Source: Ectocarpus siliculosus
Lineage: Eukaryota > Sar > Phaeophyceae > Ectocarpales > Ectocarpaceae
Assembly (NCBI GenBank): GCA_000310025.1
Contig: FN648851.1
Coordinates: 7,033 to 31,021 of the forward strand
Direction of reading: 5' to 3'
DNA: 23,989 nt
The notes under the pieces are model-generated. The model saw nothing but the letters and a program-made list of their open reading frames with translations, made no database searches and had not been told where the DNA came from. This document shows, one piece after another, positions 1 through 9,854 of the stretch. Every line of letters begins with the position of its first letter. The stretch's first letter is position 1. Both the position numbers and the translations under genes were made by a program.

Positions 1-1
1 T

Positions 2-22
2 GGGGGGGGGGGGGGGGGGGGG
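2..22. repeat. Poly-G homopolymer
   Basis: A run of 21 G residues opens the window. It may be a natural simple repeat or a place where an assembly broke. Nothing else is encoded in it. Confidence 0.95.
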
Positions 23-34
23 TACTCTTATTCG

Positions 35-304
35 TTATGTTTTGCGTGCCATAGCTGGGAGCCACTGGGAGGGAGGGAGGGGGGGAGGGTCATGGAAGGT
101 TCTGCCTCGCAGGGCGTGGTCCATAGTTTTCGCATGCGCATACAACTCATCTTTCATTCTTTCCCGCCTTGTTGGCATATTCCCTGCAGTTATTAGTGGT
201 TGCATTGCAACAGGATCGCTTAAGTTATCGAGTTCGTATTTGCGTTTATCGCCGGAATGGCGTGATAAGACGGTGTAAGCAGGTCCCCTGCCATCACCCC
301 CCAC
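35..304 (-). CDS. Possible exon fragment, unknown protein
   Basis: The minus strand is open for 89 codons. Its second half has a believable, mixed composition: KRKYELDNLSDPVAMQPL is followed by a charged stretch containing MPTRRERMKDEL and a Pro-rich end. An internal AG after a pyrimidine-poor stretch could be an acceptor, but I could fix neither a start nor a donor. The frame ends at a stop just before the G homopolymer. I recognise no family. It may be an exon of a gene or a transposon remnant. The call rests only on composition. Confidence 0.2.
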   Translation of the reverse strand: MGGDGRGPAYTVLSRHSGDKRKYELDNLSDPVAMQPLITAGNMPTRRERMKDELYAHAKTMDHALRGRTFHDPPPLPPSQWLPAMARKT

Positions 305-369
305 CCCCCACCCACCCCCCGCTCAGGAGCACACGTAAAAGATGCCCTGCAAATGCGGGAGGTAGTTGC

Positions 370-660
370 GGGCAGTGTTATCACACCCACTCCCTACACG
401 CGTGGCAGCAGGCACGGTAGTAGGCTAATTACAGGCGCTAACACGCCCGTTCGTTATTGCATCCCTACAGACCCGCCAAGTGTGCAGCAGTGGTATAACC
501 CGCCGTGCAAATGACACCCCTGGTTATTACACCCTCTGTGTATCACGCCCTCTAGGTTTTACACCCCTTTGTTACCACCCCCCTTTTCGGTCCCTCGAAG
601 TAGGTGGCAGGAGCACCACGCCCCCTATTTACCACCCCCTCCGTTCACGAGTCCAACGGC
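370..660. repeat. Degenerate 16-nt tandem array
   Basis: The plus strand repeats a unit like TGGTTATTACACCCTC. Clear consecutive units run from about 505 to 580 (TGGTTATTACACCCTC, TGTGTATCACGCCCTC, TAGGTTTTACACCCCT, TTGTTACCACCCCCC). More diverged units occur on both sides (GTTATCACACCCA near 376, CGCTAACACGCCCG near 436, TATTTACCACCCCCTCC near 627). The period is 15-17 nt with heavy substitution. No gene is supported here. Confidence 0.6.
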
Positions 661-964
661 CGCACTTTATCTCACGGGCAACCTGAGGTTCACACACTCC
701 ACATAATACAACACCCGGTGATTTTTTTAGCGGAAACGCGAAAACGCTATCCTCGGGGCGTAATTTATTGTGTTGCAGACGGCAATAGAAGAGTAACCCC
801 ACTCCGTTCGGGGTGTACGCATCACTTTTGGTTGTGATGCATTGTATGCTTAGCTCATAGACCCGTGTGGCTATGCGTACCGCTGCGGCAGGATAATGTC
901 TCATGTTCAACTTCGTCAGAACGACTAGGTCGCTCCGCGGAACGAACGCGCGCGGGCACATCAT
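629..964 (-). other. Open frame of 111 codons, status unclear
   Basis: A minus-strand frame starting at an ATG near 964 is open for 111 codons with a balanced composition (for example RSDLVVLTKLNMRHYP and KLRPEDSVFAFPLKKSP). It lies antisense to the first exon proposed for plus-strand gene A (838-1003), so at most one of the two is likely coding. There is no recognisable domain. Its 3' part also runs into the degenerate tandem array, which argues against it. Confidence 0.15.
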
Positions 965-2832
965 TAAAAAATAGCAATGCCATAGGTAACGTCATCGTAG
1001 AAAGTAAGCCGACGAATGTATCGTCGGAGTTGATATTCCCAGACTGGATATTGCTTGTGTTCTACGTTTCAGGCTTCATGGGGGAATGAGGAGAGACTCG
1101 TGTATGCAAAACGTGGATACACGACAGGTGCGCCGCCACTTGAAGTATTGCGAAAAACGCAAAAAAAAAAAAAAAAGAAGATAATCAAAATACGGTTGGT
1201 CGTTAGAAAACAGTAAGCACCAGAAGTAAAGATTTCCCTACGGCAACCTGCTCACTCATCATCGATCGTTCTTCATGCCCAAGTAGGCTACTTGTGAGGT
1301 GGCCTAGCGGTTGTAAAGTGATCGTACGTGGGGTCTACTTTTAATTGTGCAACAAATAGCCATCGTCGGTGGATGCTAGCTGGCGGCGGCAACGGCGCCA
1401 CAGACGCCTCTCCAACATTCGTTCGAAACTATTCCGCGATGACAGAAAATTTTGGGCATCCTAGGGCCTCGAGCACAGGCAAGTAAGAGTTACACGCGCC
1501 CTCCCCGCGCAGATCGTGGACAAATTTCACAGTCTAATGGCGACAGCTACTCCCTGATAACCCGGCAACGCGCACACCGAAATGGCCACAATAGAAAAAT
1601 CCATCGATTCGCGTCAATATACCCTGCGAGAAACAGGCACCTAATTGTTCTAGTCTACGGCACCGCATTGACCCATCCTGCCAACATCAGAACATTCCAC
1701 GAGTAAGTGCAGTCATTACGGAAGGACCATCCCCTCTCTAGACGCGACACAAATCGCCTGTCATCGTCGATATGGTGAAGTTGTCCAATCTTCGTTTGTC
1801 ACAGTCTGCGCCTGTATCCTGGAGTGAACGAGAGAACGGCAAAACAATCGGATCGAAGCGGAACGGTAAGATAAATAATAGCCATTAGGTCAAGTTTCCG
1901 GCTCATTTACAAGGAAAGGAGTACCTAGCTTACGAGCCTGTAGCGGCCAACAACAACAACAGCATTACAACCCAATACAAGACATGATGATATCAAACGA
2001 ACTGGACGAAGGAGGATCGTAGCCGCAGCAGTACGTCAATACCAGGGGTGCAAACAAAAACGATCCCCAGCACATGGAAGTGCGGCGCAGCAACAAGTGT
2101 GAAGTACAAATGGGGGAGGACAACCGGAGCATCCAATCGGCAACGCAAGCAGTAAGTTCTAATACTCGAGCAACGGGAATGTCCTGGATATTGCAACACA
2201 CCTGCATGCACCATCCACTCACTTCAAAGGGCGGTTCCTCGGACCGTCTCGTGGAAGGCCGGCGCGTGCATGAGCAATCCCGCCCACTTGTCGTACTTAA
2301 TCGCGGAACTAGACCATCCGGCTAGTCAGCGCTGACTAGCCGGATGGTCTAGTTCCGCGATTAGTATACTTACACGTGAACACAACCCTGCCCACCCCCC
2401 TTCACGTCTTTGTTGTACGGCCATGCTCTTCTTGCGGCACCGCCCACAGCCTGACCCTTGCCGACCCACGCGCTGCCGTCAGCGCAAAGGCAGACGCGCG
2501 GTCAACGAAGAGTTAGACGATGCCGGGATCATCGTGACCAATTTTCTCCGGGCCCAAGAAGCAAGCCAACTCTTTTTCATCCTGTGTCTGTCGTTTCGCG
2601 CAGTCGCCGTGAGGTATATGCTCCCCTGACGGTGGATGCAACTGGCGAAAACATTACCGGACAGGGAGCGGAAATTTCCGGTGGTTGGTTAAAATGTATT
2701 CCTCGCAAAGATTCCTTCATTGTTACTGCCCCACTCGTGACTGGAGGAATAACGGAATACACGAAAATACTTGGTGTCATGTGCTGCGGAGAGAGAGTTC
2801 ACTGCCATATGCACACGCGAAAAGGAACATAG
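838..2832 (+). CDS. Gene A: spliced gene, unknown function (model)
   Basis: Four exon-like blocks join in frame: 838-1003 (true 5' end unknown), 1513-1702, 2071-2151 and 2604-2832, giving about 221 codons in total. The donors are strong: GAAA|GTAAGC at 1004, CACGA|GTAAGT at 1703 and AAGCA|GTAAGT at 2152. The acceptors at 1512 (CTCCCCGCGCAG) and 2603 (a pyrimidine-rich tract ending TTTCGCGCAG) are good; the one at 2070 is weak. The three junction phases agree. The protein passes from a polar N-terminal part (RGQISQSNGDSYSLITRQRA) and a short hydrophobic strand (HLIVLVYGTAL) to a beta-like C-terminal block (REVYAPLTVDATGENITG, then DSFIVTAPLVTGGITEY). It ends at a TAG at 2830-2832. I recognise no family. 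The second intron carries a perfect palindrome. The start codon is not identified. Confidence 0.35.
1161..1176. repeat. Poly-A run
   Basis: Sixteen A residues lie within the first intron proposed for gene A (1004-1512). The rest of that interval shows no convincing coding frame. Confidence 0.9.
2298..2363. repeat. Perfect 66-bp palindrome (33-bp arms, no spacer)
   Basis: The two halves around the 2330/2331 centre are exact reverse complements over 33 bases, with core GCTAGTCAGC|GCTGACTAGC. Beyond it the flanks (TCGTACTTAA on the left, TTAGTATACT on the right) match only with gaps. In single-stranded DNA or RNA it would form a 33-bp hairpin without a loop, or a cruciform in duplex DNA. It lies in the proposed second intron of gene A. 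Confidence 0.97.
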
Positions 2833-2847
2833 CAGTAGTTCAGCATA

Positions 2848-3054
2848 ATGTCTACATGTAGCGGAAACTACAGTATAATGCTCAACACCAAGATTTGTGC
2901 GCCCGACATTGCAGTGTCTGAGATGGGCAGCATGTTCCACCGAAATGTCATCAAACGGGGGAGGGTCATCTGCCTTGCGTCTCCCTGTCTCCCAGCGATC
3001 GTCCCATGTGCACCCCAGTCAAGGCAAGATGATGCTGTCACGAGAACAACATGA
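2848..3054 (+). other. Open frame downstream of gene A, same frame
   Basis: After the TAG that ends gene A there is one more in-frame TAG, then an ATG at 2848 and 68 further codons in the same frame (for example ICAPDIAVSEMGSMFHRN). Either the gene A reading frame once ran on to 3054 and is interrupted by two close stops, or a short intron removes them, or it is chance. I recognise no domain. Confidence 0.2.
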
Positions 3055-3091
3055 AACGTTAATCCCGGCGCGTAACACATTAACGAAGGGC

Positions 3092-3191
3092 CATCTGGGA
3101 CCCTTATTGGCAGATGCTGTCGAAATGGCATCTGGGACCCGTCCGCCGTCTCGAGGACTCGCGCGGTCCTCACCCCCTGGACCCTTATTGG
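3092..3191 (+). repeat. Short diverged direct repeats
   Basis: CATCTGGGACCC occurs at 3092 and 3129. A longer relative (CTGGGACCCTTATTGG) starts at 3095 and recurs as CCTGGACCCTTATTGG at 3176. These look like remnants of a tandem duplication of roughly 37-45 nt. Confidence 0.6.
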
Positions 3192-3329
3192 ACAATTAGC
3201 CGCCACACTACATCGAAGCTTCACCCGCTGGTTGGGTCCCACGCACTTGCCCATTTGAACTTGGGGTCAGATACCGGCTCTGTACACGAGTATAGAAGCA
3301 GGCTCTTATTTGTCTCTTCGGGCGACTAA

Positions 3330-3466
<137 letters not shown>

Positions 3467-4276
3467 CGCACCACCACCGGTAGCTTCCTCTGTCCATACC
3501 TGAATATTCCCTCGGCCAGTCGTCTGCTGTAGGGCATGAAGAGGTACGTGTGTACACACGACAGAAGAACGGGGCCGGGGATAAGAAACGTCCAAAATGG
3601 GTGAGCCTCCTTTTCTTGGTTTGGGCAGAAAGACCAGCTCGCAAATTGCCCCATATATTTTTCCTTTGGTCCGTCGCATCATGCTGACTATCGTCTTTCA
3701 TTGTATTATTGTTCTGTCTGAGAAAACAACACACCCTAACGGCAGCAGCAGTGGTGGTTGGGTACGGAGCATTCGGCAGCGGCGCTAAGGCGCGGAGGGC
3801 ACCGCGAAAATGTCCTTAGGGTTACCCCTCTTTCGATCCTCTGTACCATAAGCTACGTAATGGACGTGTAATGAATCTACATGCTTCCCCATCAACCCCT
3901 TGTTTCTTGGGACTGGGGATATGGCACGATCACCACGTATGTGTCTTATTTGGACGTCCAGAATATGTGGCCGGCATTGAGCTGGGTCTCTTGTCCCTGG
4001 TATTTTATTCTTGTGGAAATGGAGACTCTGTTCACTGTCGTACCCTTTCAGTTGGAGGCGATCGCTGATCGGTTGGAAATCGATTACAAAAAACCCAAAA
4101 GCTCACACCTTCTGTTATCCCCGCGCAACCCATCACCACTGCCGTACCTCCGGTCTCCATCCGTACATAGGTCTCATTCCTCCCGCGCTGCGAGGGCGCC
4201 GTCAGCACAGTGTGCAGGACGGATACAATACCTTAGGGGTGTTCGTTGCGGGGCTCCGTGGCACACGATGGGATAA

Positions 4277-4427
4277 ATACGGGAGCCGCCCTCCCCGCAC
4301 GTGACCTGGGGGCGACGCCGTGCATCCGACGAACGATCAGCCAATAGGAAGTGTTGGGCGATCGAGGGGCGCGATGAACAGAGTTCATTCATTGGTTGGT
4401 TGGAAAACGGGGCCCCGGTGGCACGCG
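4277..4427 (+). CDS. Possible single exon, unknown protein
   Basis: The plus frame is open from 4277 and contains a well-mixed stretch (RASDERSANRKCWAIEGRDE, then SSFIGWLENGAPVAR). It ends at a strong donor-like site, GCACGCG|GTGAGC, at 4428. The acceptor could be the TCAG at 4339-4340 or a position farther upstream. No partner exon with matching phase was settled. An upstream acceptor-like site (TACCCTTTCAG, ending at 4050) opens another plausible frame (LEAIADRLEIDYKKP). No function can be proposed. Confidence 0.2.
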
Positions 4428-5524
4428 GTGAGCACAAGCAGCACGGATCTGTATCTGGGCTAGAGAGAGGAAAGGGCATATGCTCGGAAAGCAAGCCAGC
4501 GAGTAAGCGGCGACTCGAGACTCTTTGAGGAAAGCCATGTCAGGCTTGGGGACAGCAGGTATGGTACACTTATAGGTACAGCAGCAGTAGCAGCATTCGA
4601 ATCTTGCACCAATAGCTAGACTGAATCCGGAAAGTATAAATAGTTGCACCACGCCAGGGGGATCGGCAGGATGGGTGAATTGTAAGGTGTACTGATGTAT
4701 GTCCTATGAGCACTGCTTATTATAAGCGTGTATCTTGGGTTGATCCGCGCGAATGTCTCCCAGCGGGTCTCTATGCATATTAATGCATGTATTTTTATTT
4801 CCCTTGCTATTGACTTGTATCAACCTTCTTCGGCGGATCACCCTGCAGTTAGATCCGACACCCACTGCTGTACCTAGCGCAAACCATGGATAATAATCAA
4901 TGGAAATGATGCAATACGATACCAAAGATGCGACAAACGTTAGCGTGAGTGCTACAGCATCGTGCATGTAATCCTTCACTCTCGATATTCACGGTCACAC
5001 ACACCGTAGTCATGACCACACCGGGCACCGGCAGTACGTTAGCGTAGACTCCGTTGTGCGTTATCTCTGCTCTCCTACGCGCAAGCGAGACCCGGGTTGG
5101 TCACATGTTGCGGATGCTGTAATTGCCCTGTCGTGGTATTTTCCGTGTGGCTCTGACAGTAGTAGGCAGATATTCGATCTGGAAATAAGAGAGGACATAC
5201 TGTATGCATAGTCTATATGAAAGGACGTCATCTCTGCTCCAGGTATGATACATACTGCGTGTACCCTTACGCACATCGCTCGTCATCATATGCGGCAAGT
5301 GTCGTGGGCTGCCTCTTGGTCTCTCTGCTGGCCTCTACGGCGGAGGTTTAATTTCACTTTCGGGAGGCACGCCAAATATCTAACGGCACACAAGGCTATC
5401 GTCTATTAGCGGGCATGTAGTAACATACTGAAGGAAATCCATATTTCGGTACGCGAAGTGATCGGAGCTGTGAAGTACGCTTGGTCGTGGCCGGCCTACA
5501 TGTGGCCATGTAAGGAGAATGATT
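4428..5524. other. Interval without a supported gene
   Basis: This interval holds a GTACAGCAGCAGTAGCAGC cluster at about 4576-4594 and a CACTGCTGTACC motif near 4863. A minus-strand frame (4704-4979) with a hydrophobic segment (LTLTFVASLVSYCIIS) has no usable splice context. I see no reliable gene. Confidence 0.5.
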
Positions 5525-5924
5525 GGCCGCCCGGCCCCCCATTAATTTTTCTCTTTCCTCAAATGCCCATAAAGAAAAATAAAGCATTTCCCCAAAAATC
5601 AGGAATGGGTTCACATCATCACTTCCCACAGAGAGAGAGACACCCACCTTACATCAAACCAAATTGAAAGTGGAGCAATCCCGAGAGCGTGCGGCAACAT
5701 GTAAAAAAATTAAAAATAGGAATTGCAAAAAACAGTAACCGCGGACAATTTTGTTCAAATGTTTGTTAGTTCCATCTTGTTGGAAAACAATTTAAACCAT
5801 AAAAAGATAAACAATAAAATAAAAAGGTAAATTATTTTTTCCAAGAAAAAGGCACTTTATTTAAAACCGTACTCTTTAATTTTGAATTTAATGCTTTAAA
5901 TTTAATCCAGTGGGGCGGGCGGCC
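5525..5924. mobile_element. AT-rich element with imperfect terminal inverted repeats (MITE-like)
   Basis: The left end starts GGCCGCCCGGCCCCCCATTA (5525). The right end read inward on the minus strand starts GGCCGCCCGCCCCACTGGAT (5924). Nine bases match exactly, followed by an imperfect match that leads into ATTAA-rich sequence, and TAAAGCATT is shared by both subterminal parts. Between them, 5690-5910 is strikingly A/T-rich compared with all its surroundings. The flanks (GATT before, AGTA after) show no clear target-site duplication. No transposase is encoded, so if mobile it would be non-autonomous. The composition break is certain; the transposon reading is inference. Confidence 0.45.
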
Positions 5925-6040
5925 AGTATGTGTGGGATGGGGTCTAAGGTTTGATAGGCAGAACGAAATAAGGGTAGGTTTTGGAACCGGTGTGGGTCCA
6001 CACTACCGTACCTCCGTCGCGTAGATAATCGTGTGTTCTT

Positions 6041-6150
6041 AGGGTCGTTTTAATCATTCCAAATTTTTGTTCCAAAGTTTCCAAATATTTGGAGCCAAAT
6101 ATTTGGAACCAACATCTTCATTTTAAACGCGCTGCAAGGCAGCTTTCCAA
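6041..6150 (-). repeat. TTCCAAA-rich dispersed repeat, copy 1
   Basis: Read on the minus strand this copy runs from TTGGAAAGCT to a terminal TTTGGAATGATTAAAACGAC. It contains two CCAAATATTTGG palindromes. Copy 2 (11894-12057) has the same start, the same end (TTTGGAATGATTAAAATGAC) and similar internal units in the opposite orientation. The shared sharp end at GACCCT suggests an element boundary. Copy 1 is shorter, with about 55 nt fewer internal units. Confidence 0.7.
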
Positions 6151-6219
6151 ATAAATCCCGCCGCTTGTGGTGGCGAGTGGGCATGCCCCTTCAAACACAC
6201 TACGCACGCCACAGACAAC

Positions 6220-6250
6220 GGCCCCACACGCGCGACACCATGGTGGGGCC
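6220..6250. repeat. Inverted repeat GGCCCCAC...GTGGGGCC
   Basis: An 8-bp perfect stem (6220-6227 with 6243-6250) encloses 15 nt. It is a small hairpin with no neighbouring gene that would make it a terminator. Confidence 0.5.
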
Positions 6251-6329
6251 CAACATAAAGAGGGGTAGTGGTCACCAAGGCCAAATTCCGGCAGGATTCA
6301 GCAAACAGGGCGGTTAACGGCGCTGCTGT

Positions 6330-6500
6330 AGGTCCAGCCGCATTCGGTTTCCCTGCTCGGCAGGCCGCCAGGCAACACCTTCAGGCCAAGGCGAGCAAGC
6401 ACGAAGCAGCAAGATGCCGAGAGCATGCCCTACTTGCTGGATAGCGTCAGCCAGGTTGTTGAAAGGAGAAGCCATCATGTCTCGGGCCTAGAGGTTGCAG
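6330..6500 (+). CDS. Possible exon, unknown protein
   Basis: One plus frame from about 6329 is open to a donor-like GCAGCAG|GTGTGTG and includes DAESMPYLLDSVSQVVERRS followed by HHVSGLEVAAA. Several AGs after pyrimidine-rich stretches (near 6328, 6361 and 6381) could serve as acceptors. A second frame over the same bases (QAARQHLQAKASKHEAARC) is also open, so the frame is not certain. No family is recognised. Confidence 0.2.
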
Positions 6501-6782
6501 CAGCAGGTGTGTGAGAAGCTTGTTTTTTCTCTCTCGCCATCTGTCTACATACGTGTCCGCCTTGGTGTGTCCGCCTGGTGTGTGCGTGTATCGCTGTCTT
6601 TCTCTCGTCTCGCCGCACTCGCTCGCACCCGCAATACCCGCAATACCACCCCAACTCTTCGTCCCGCACTGCAAGTCGAACTATGTATCGGGTGGTATTC
6701 ATGATTCAAAGATTGATACCCACATGGGTGCGTCCCTATTCTTGTATCCGGACCTCCGACTCTGTAGCATACATTTCGAAGC

Positions 6783-7415
6783 ATGCTGGTGCCACGGACG
6801 GTGCTAATGTTACCCACTGCGTACAGCAGTACTGCTGTAGTCTACCTCTACAGTAGTTTGTACATGGGCGCATACATGCCGAGATTATCACTGCTGTGTC
6901 CCCGACACTACTGCTGTATCGCCGGAACCTGCTGCAATCCGTCAGTCAAGTCGGCAGCAGCAGTGGTAAATCGTTTGTTTTTTTTGTGTGACATGAATTT
7001 GTACCATGTACCTACACAAATGTACAGCATATTTTTGGACTCATGCATGGTGATGTGTTCGTCCACAGCAGCAGCCATTCTGCCAGCGTGCAGTCCTTGT
7101 GAGACAGAATGCGGATTGTTTCGTACAGCAGTACAACGTATTCGTCAGAATACGCCCCATCACCCCTCCCTGCGACTGTTGTCGACACCAAACATGCGTG
7201 ACCACGACACGAGAAAAAACTACTTATGTAGAACGTTTTCACCTACACAGATAGACCTACCGCTCTCTCGCACGCACCCGACAATTTCTGAGGTGCGAAT
7301 GCTACAATATTTGACTGAGCGTCCCGCAACGTTGACAATTTTTTTGTTTCCCGTCATCAAGGCGAAAATGCCGCTGCAGGGGGCGATCGCACCTCATGCG
7401 GCCGGAAGAACTTAA
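6783..7415 (+). other. Longest ORF (210 codons), probably non-coding
   Basis: An ATG-started plus frame of 210 codons ends at 7415. Its composition is odd (many Cys, Tyr, Ser, Pro and Leu), it overlaps a dense cluster of CTGCTGTA/TACAGCAG motifs, and no domain, signal peptide or convincing membrane segment is seen. It may be open by chance because the repeat lacks stops in this frame. A real small protein cannot be excluded. Confidence 0.2.
6822..7140. repeat. Cluster of TACAGCAG / CTGCTGTA motifs
   Basis: The cluster opens with a perfect 18-bp palindrome, TACAGCAGTACTGCTGTA (6822-6839). Related copies occur at about 6905-6915, 6956-6966, 7021, 7065 and 7124-7134. Further members are scattered at 10424, 10446, 10850, 11300, 12130, 12595, 13220 and 13360, on both strands, nearly all in non-coding sequence. 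Confidence 0.75.
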
Positions 7416-7419
7416 AAAA

Positions 7420-7586
7420 ATGGGATCTTCCGCGCGTGACCGAGTAGACGGCTGGTAGAGGAAAGGCCTTCCCGAGAGCAACGGACGCAGCTGGCGCGAA
7501 AGCAGAGCTCGACAACGAGGATACAGCCCGGAGAAACGGGGCCCCGACTACGGCATTTTGGAGGACTTCAAGAACGATAAATAGTG
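7420..7586 (+). pseudogene. Small frame with one internal stop
   Basis: From an ATG at 7420 the frame reads MGSSARDRVDGW, then a TAG, then about 42 codons of charged, gene-like sequence (RKGLPESNGRSWRESRARQR and later DYGILEDFKNDK) before the next stop. It may be a broken gene, an exon whose true start is an acceptor after the TAG, or chance. A second frame here is also open. Confidence 0.2.
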
Positions 7587-8310
7587 AAGGTGATCTCCGA
7601 AAGCAAGGATCGATTCAGGCAGCCCACCCCTTTGATCTTTCTTCTTGACACAGAACGAGCTTGCACGATCATCTTAATGCCATTCTCCGCTTGTATCGGT
7701 ACAGGAACGCCTTTTCTGAGCTATCCTACGCCTCAAAATATTTGTGTGTCATCCTGCCCACGGTGTTGATTTTCCTTGTCTCGAGTGTTTCTGCAACGAA
7801 ACGGCAGATCGGCGCACCAGCAAGAAAAAAACCGATGTACAGTAGCAGCGTTGCCGTGCAATTTTCGCCCACCCGACCTCCCTCCAATCGCCCTTCTCAC
7901 GTATTTTTGCGATGGTTAACAATATCGCAGGTTGACGGAGCGGTGGGGAAATATCTCGCAGTATGAGGGAGGGATGAGAGGGCTCGTTGCTCTAGGGGTG
8001 ATCCAGGTGGCGCACCTGCATTATCCCCAAATATTTCTGGGACATATTCGTTTAGCACAACGTGTTTTCGATACGTTCGGATTCTGGCGTCCCTCGCATT
8101 CGTACTTGGTTTTGCTTGTCGGTTTGGTTCCTGGAAGGCCCACGCACTTGCCATTGTTGGCATAAAAAGGAGGGCGAGGACGGTACGGTGGCAAGTTTTT
8201 TTGTTGTTCCACGCCACTCGTAAAACCGTGGCATACTATTTTTTTCAGAGGCGAAGCAATGCATTCGTAGGTAAAGTAGGTAAAGTTTCTCTTAAGGAAA
8301 CAAGCATTGC

Positions 8311-8820
8311 GTGAAAATTGAAGGACACATGCTGAAACGTAGGTGCCAATATGTTTGTGGCAGCATCACATGCGTTCGTACTTGGAGAGCAGGAAAGGGA
8401 GCTGAGCCGATGCTCAGAAATATACTTTGCCCTGACACCGATTGCCCGGCGTCTTTTTCTTTGCCGTGTAGTACCCCGTTTGACGAAGGACCTTTCAGCA
8501 TGGCCATGTGTCGTTTTCATGTCCGGCTCCTTCTTTTGGGGCAACGTGCCACGTGCGTGATTTTTAAGGAAGATAATGGAGATCGCACTAATCGTGCTGC
8601 GGTGGTCACGGTATACTGCGCTTTGCGTCAAGGGTCAAACGCATTTTACCACGTGAATGAGTTCCCAACATTTTGTTGTTCGTGGTGTGTAAATCACAAA
8701 CGCCACACCTCCCCACAGGGAGTTTTCTCTATGTCGTGCGCTCTACAATACGTGCAGAACACCCCCCGCCATGAGAATATCCCCCCCCAAAATCTGGCCG
8801 AAGCCTCAAACTTTGAGTAA
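8311..8820 (+). other. ORF of 169 codons, unknown
   Basis: The plus frame is open from a GTG (8311; the first ATG is at 8329) to a TAA near 8818. The middle portion (CVIFKEDNGDRTNRAAVVTV) looks protein-like, but the rest is rich in Cys and His, as expected from non-coding sequence. A minus frame (8245-8631) is open over the same bases. No domain is recognised. The preceding interval 7587-8310 has only one acceptor-like site near 7651 and nothing that can be joined. Confidence 0.2.
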
Positions 8821-9854
8821 GCCCTGGGGCATTTTAGTTTTATTCGTCGTGGTTGGACTATTTCCGAGGCATTACTCCCGGGATCTTCATCGTTTCATTC
8901 GCCTCCGCAGGGTGGCACTCCTCGTTCTGCAACAATGGCCCCTTCCACCCATAAATTTAGTGTGGGGGGTGTCCATCACGACATACATCCAAGCACCAAC
9001 CACTAGCGACCTTCGGACACAAGAAACACATATACCCACACACAACCAGCAAATCACATCAGCCACAACTCCGGCGTATAGGCAAGCACCTCTACCCGGT
9101 GCTTTGCTGCAGCACACTGAGAACAGGAACAACAATATACCAAGTAAAGACGCCAAGCGCAAAGGCTGCAAGCGCACATCGCAGGGGGGCATTTGTCTGC
9201 AACCTACTCCTTGAGCCTATTTTAGGGGACTGTGTTCAACATTCAACAAAAGAAAACTAACCTTGCACAGTTGTACAGCACCTTTCCATGAAAAGACAGC
9301 AAACAAAAATGAACTCCAAATGGAAGACCGCCTACCGAAACTTTCTCGCCGCCCTTGTCCGTGTAGCGGCCAGTGGGTGCTTGTCGAAATGGCGCAACCC
9401 ACGCCGACCCTCCCTCGTCCACCGCCTCTCTCTCGCTGACGACCCCCTTTGGTCCCCACCCTAGACGACAACCCCCCCCCCCCACCCAACAGCACATACA
9501 CAAGCACCTGTCGCCCTCCGCCGGCCCCGGCCCAGCCAAAGCTAAAGCTCCTCTCTCCCCTGCCCACGACCCCAAATCTACAGTCTCCTTGAGGCACCAC
9601 GTCCACGCAAAATTCCCCGCCCGCCCGACGAAATTCTTCCCTAGCCCCCCTCTGGTTGGGACCAAGTTGTGTCCGGACGGTATCCACGCTGCTCGTCCAG
9701 CAGTATCGTCATCGTCATGCGCGTGTCGACTTCGCCGGACCCCGTTCGCTTGTCCATGCCAGTCTTCTTGATATTTAGTCGGTAACGTATCGTTGGATGT
9801 TCGCCTTAGGCATTAGATCACGAAATTCGCAGGGGCAAGGCAACAGCACGGCAG
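8821..9854. other. C-rich interval without a supported gene
   Basis: Between about 9400 and 9660 the plus strand is strongly C-rich and includes a run of 12 C (9472-9483). Both strands are therefore open over long stretches (9217-9687 minus, 9373-9771 plus), giving Pro/Ser-rich or Gly/Arg-rich translations of no informative value. No gene is supported. Confidence 0.5.

Noticed and set aside
9217-9771. 156-codon minus ORF and 132-codon plus ORF
   Set aside because: C-rich composition removes stop codons on both strands; the translations are low-complexity Gly/Arg or Pro/Ser.
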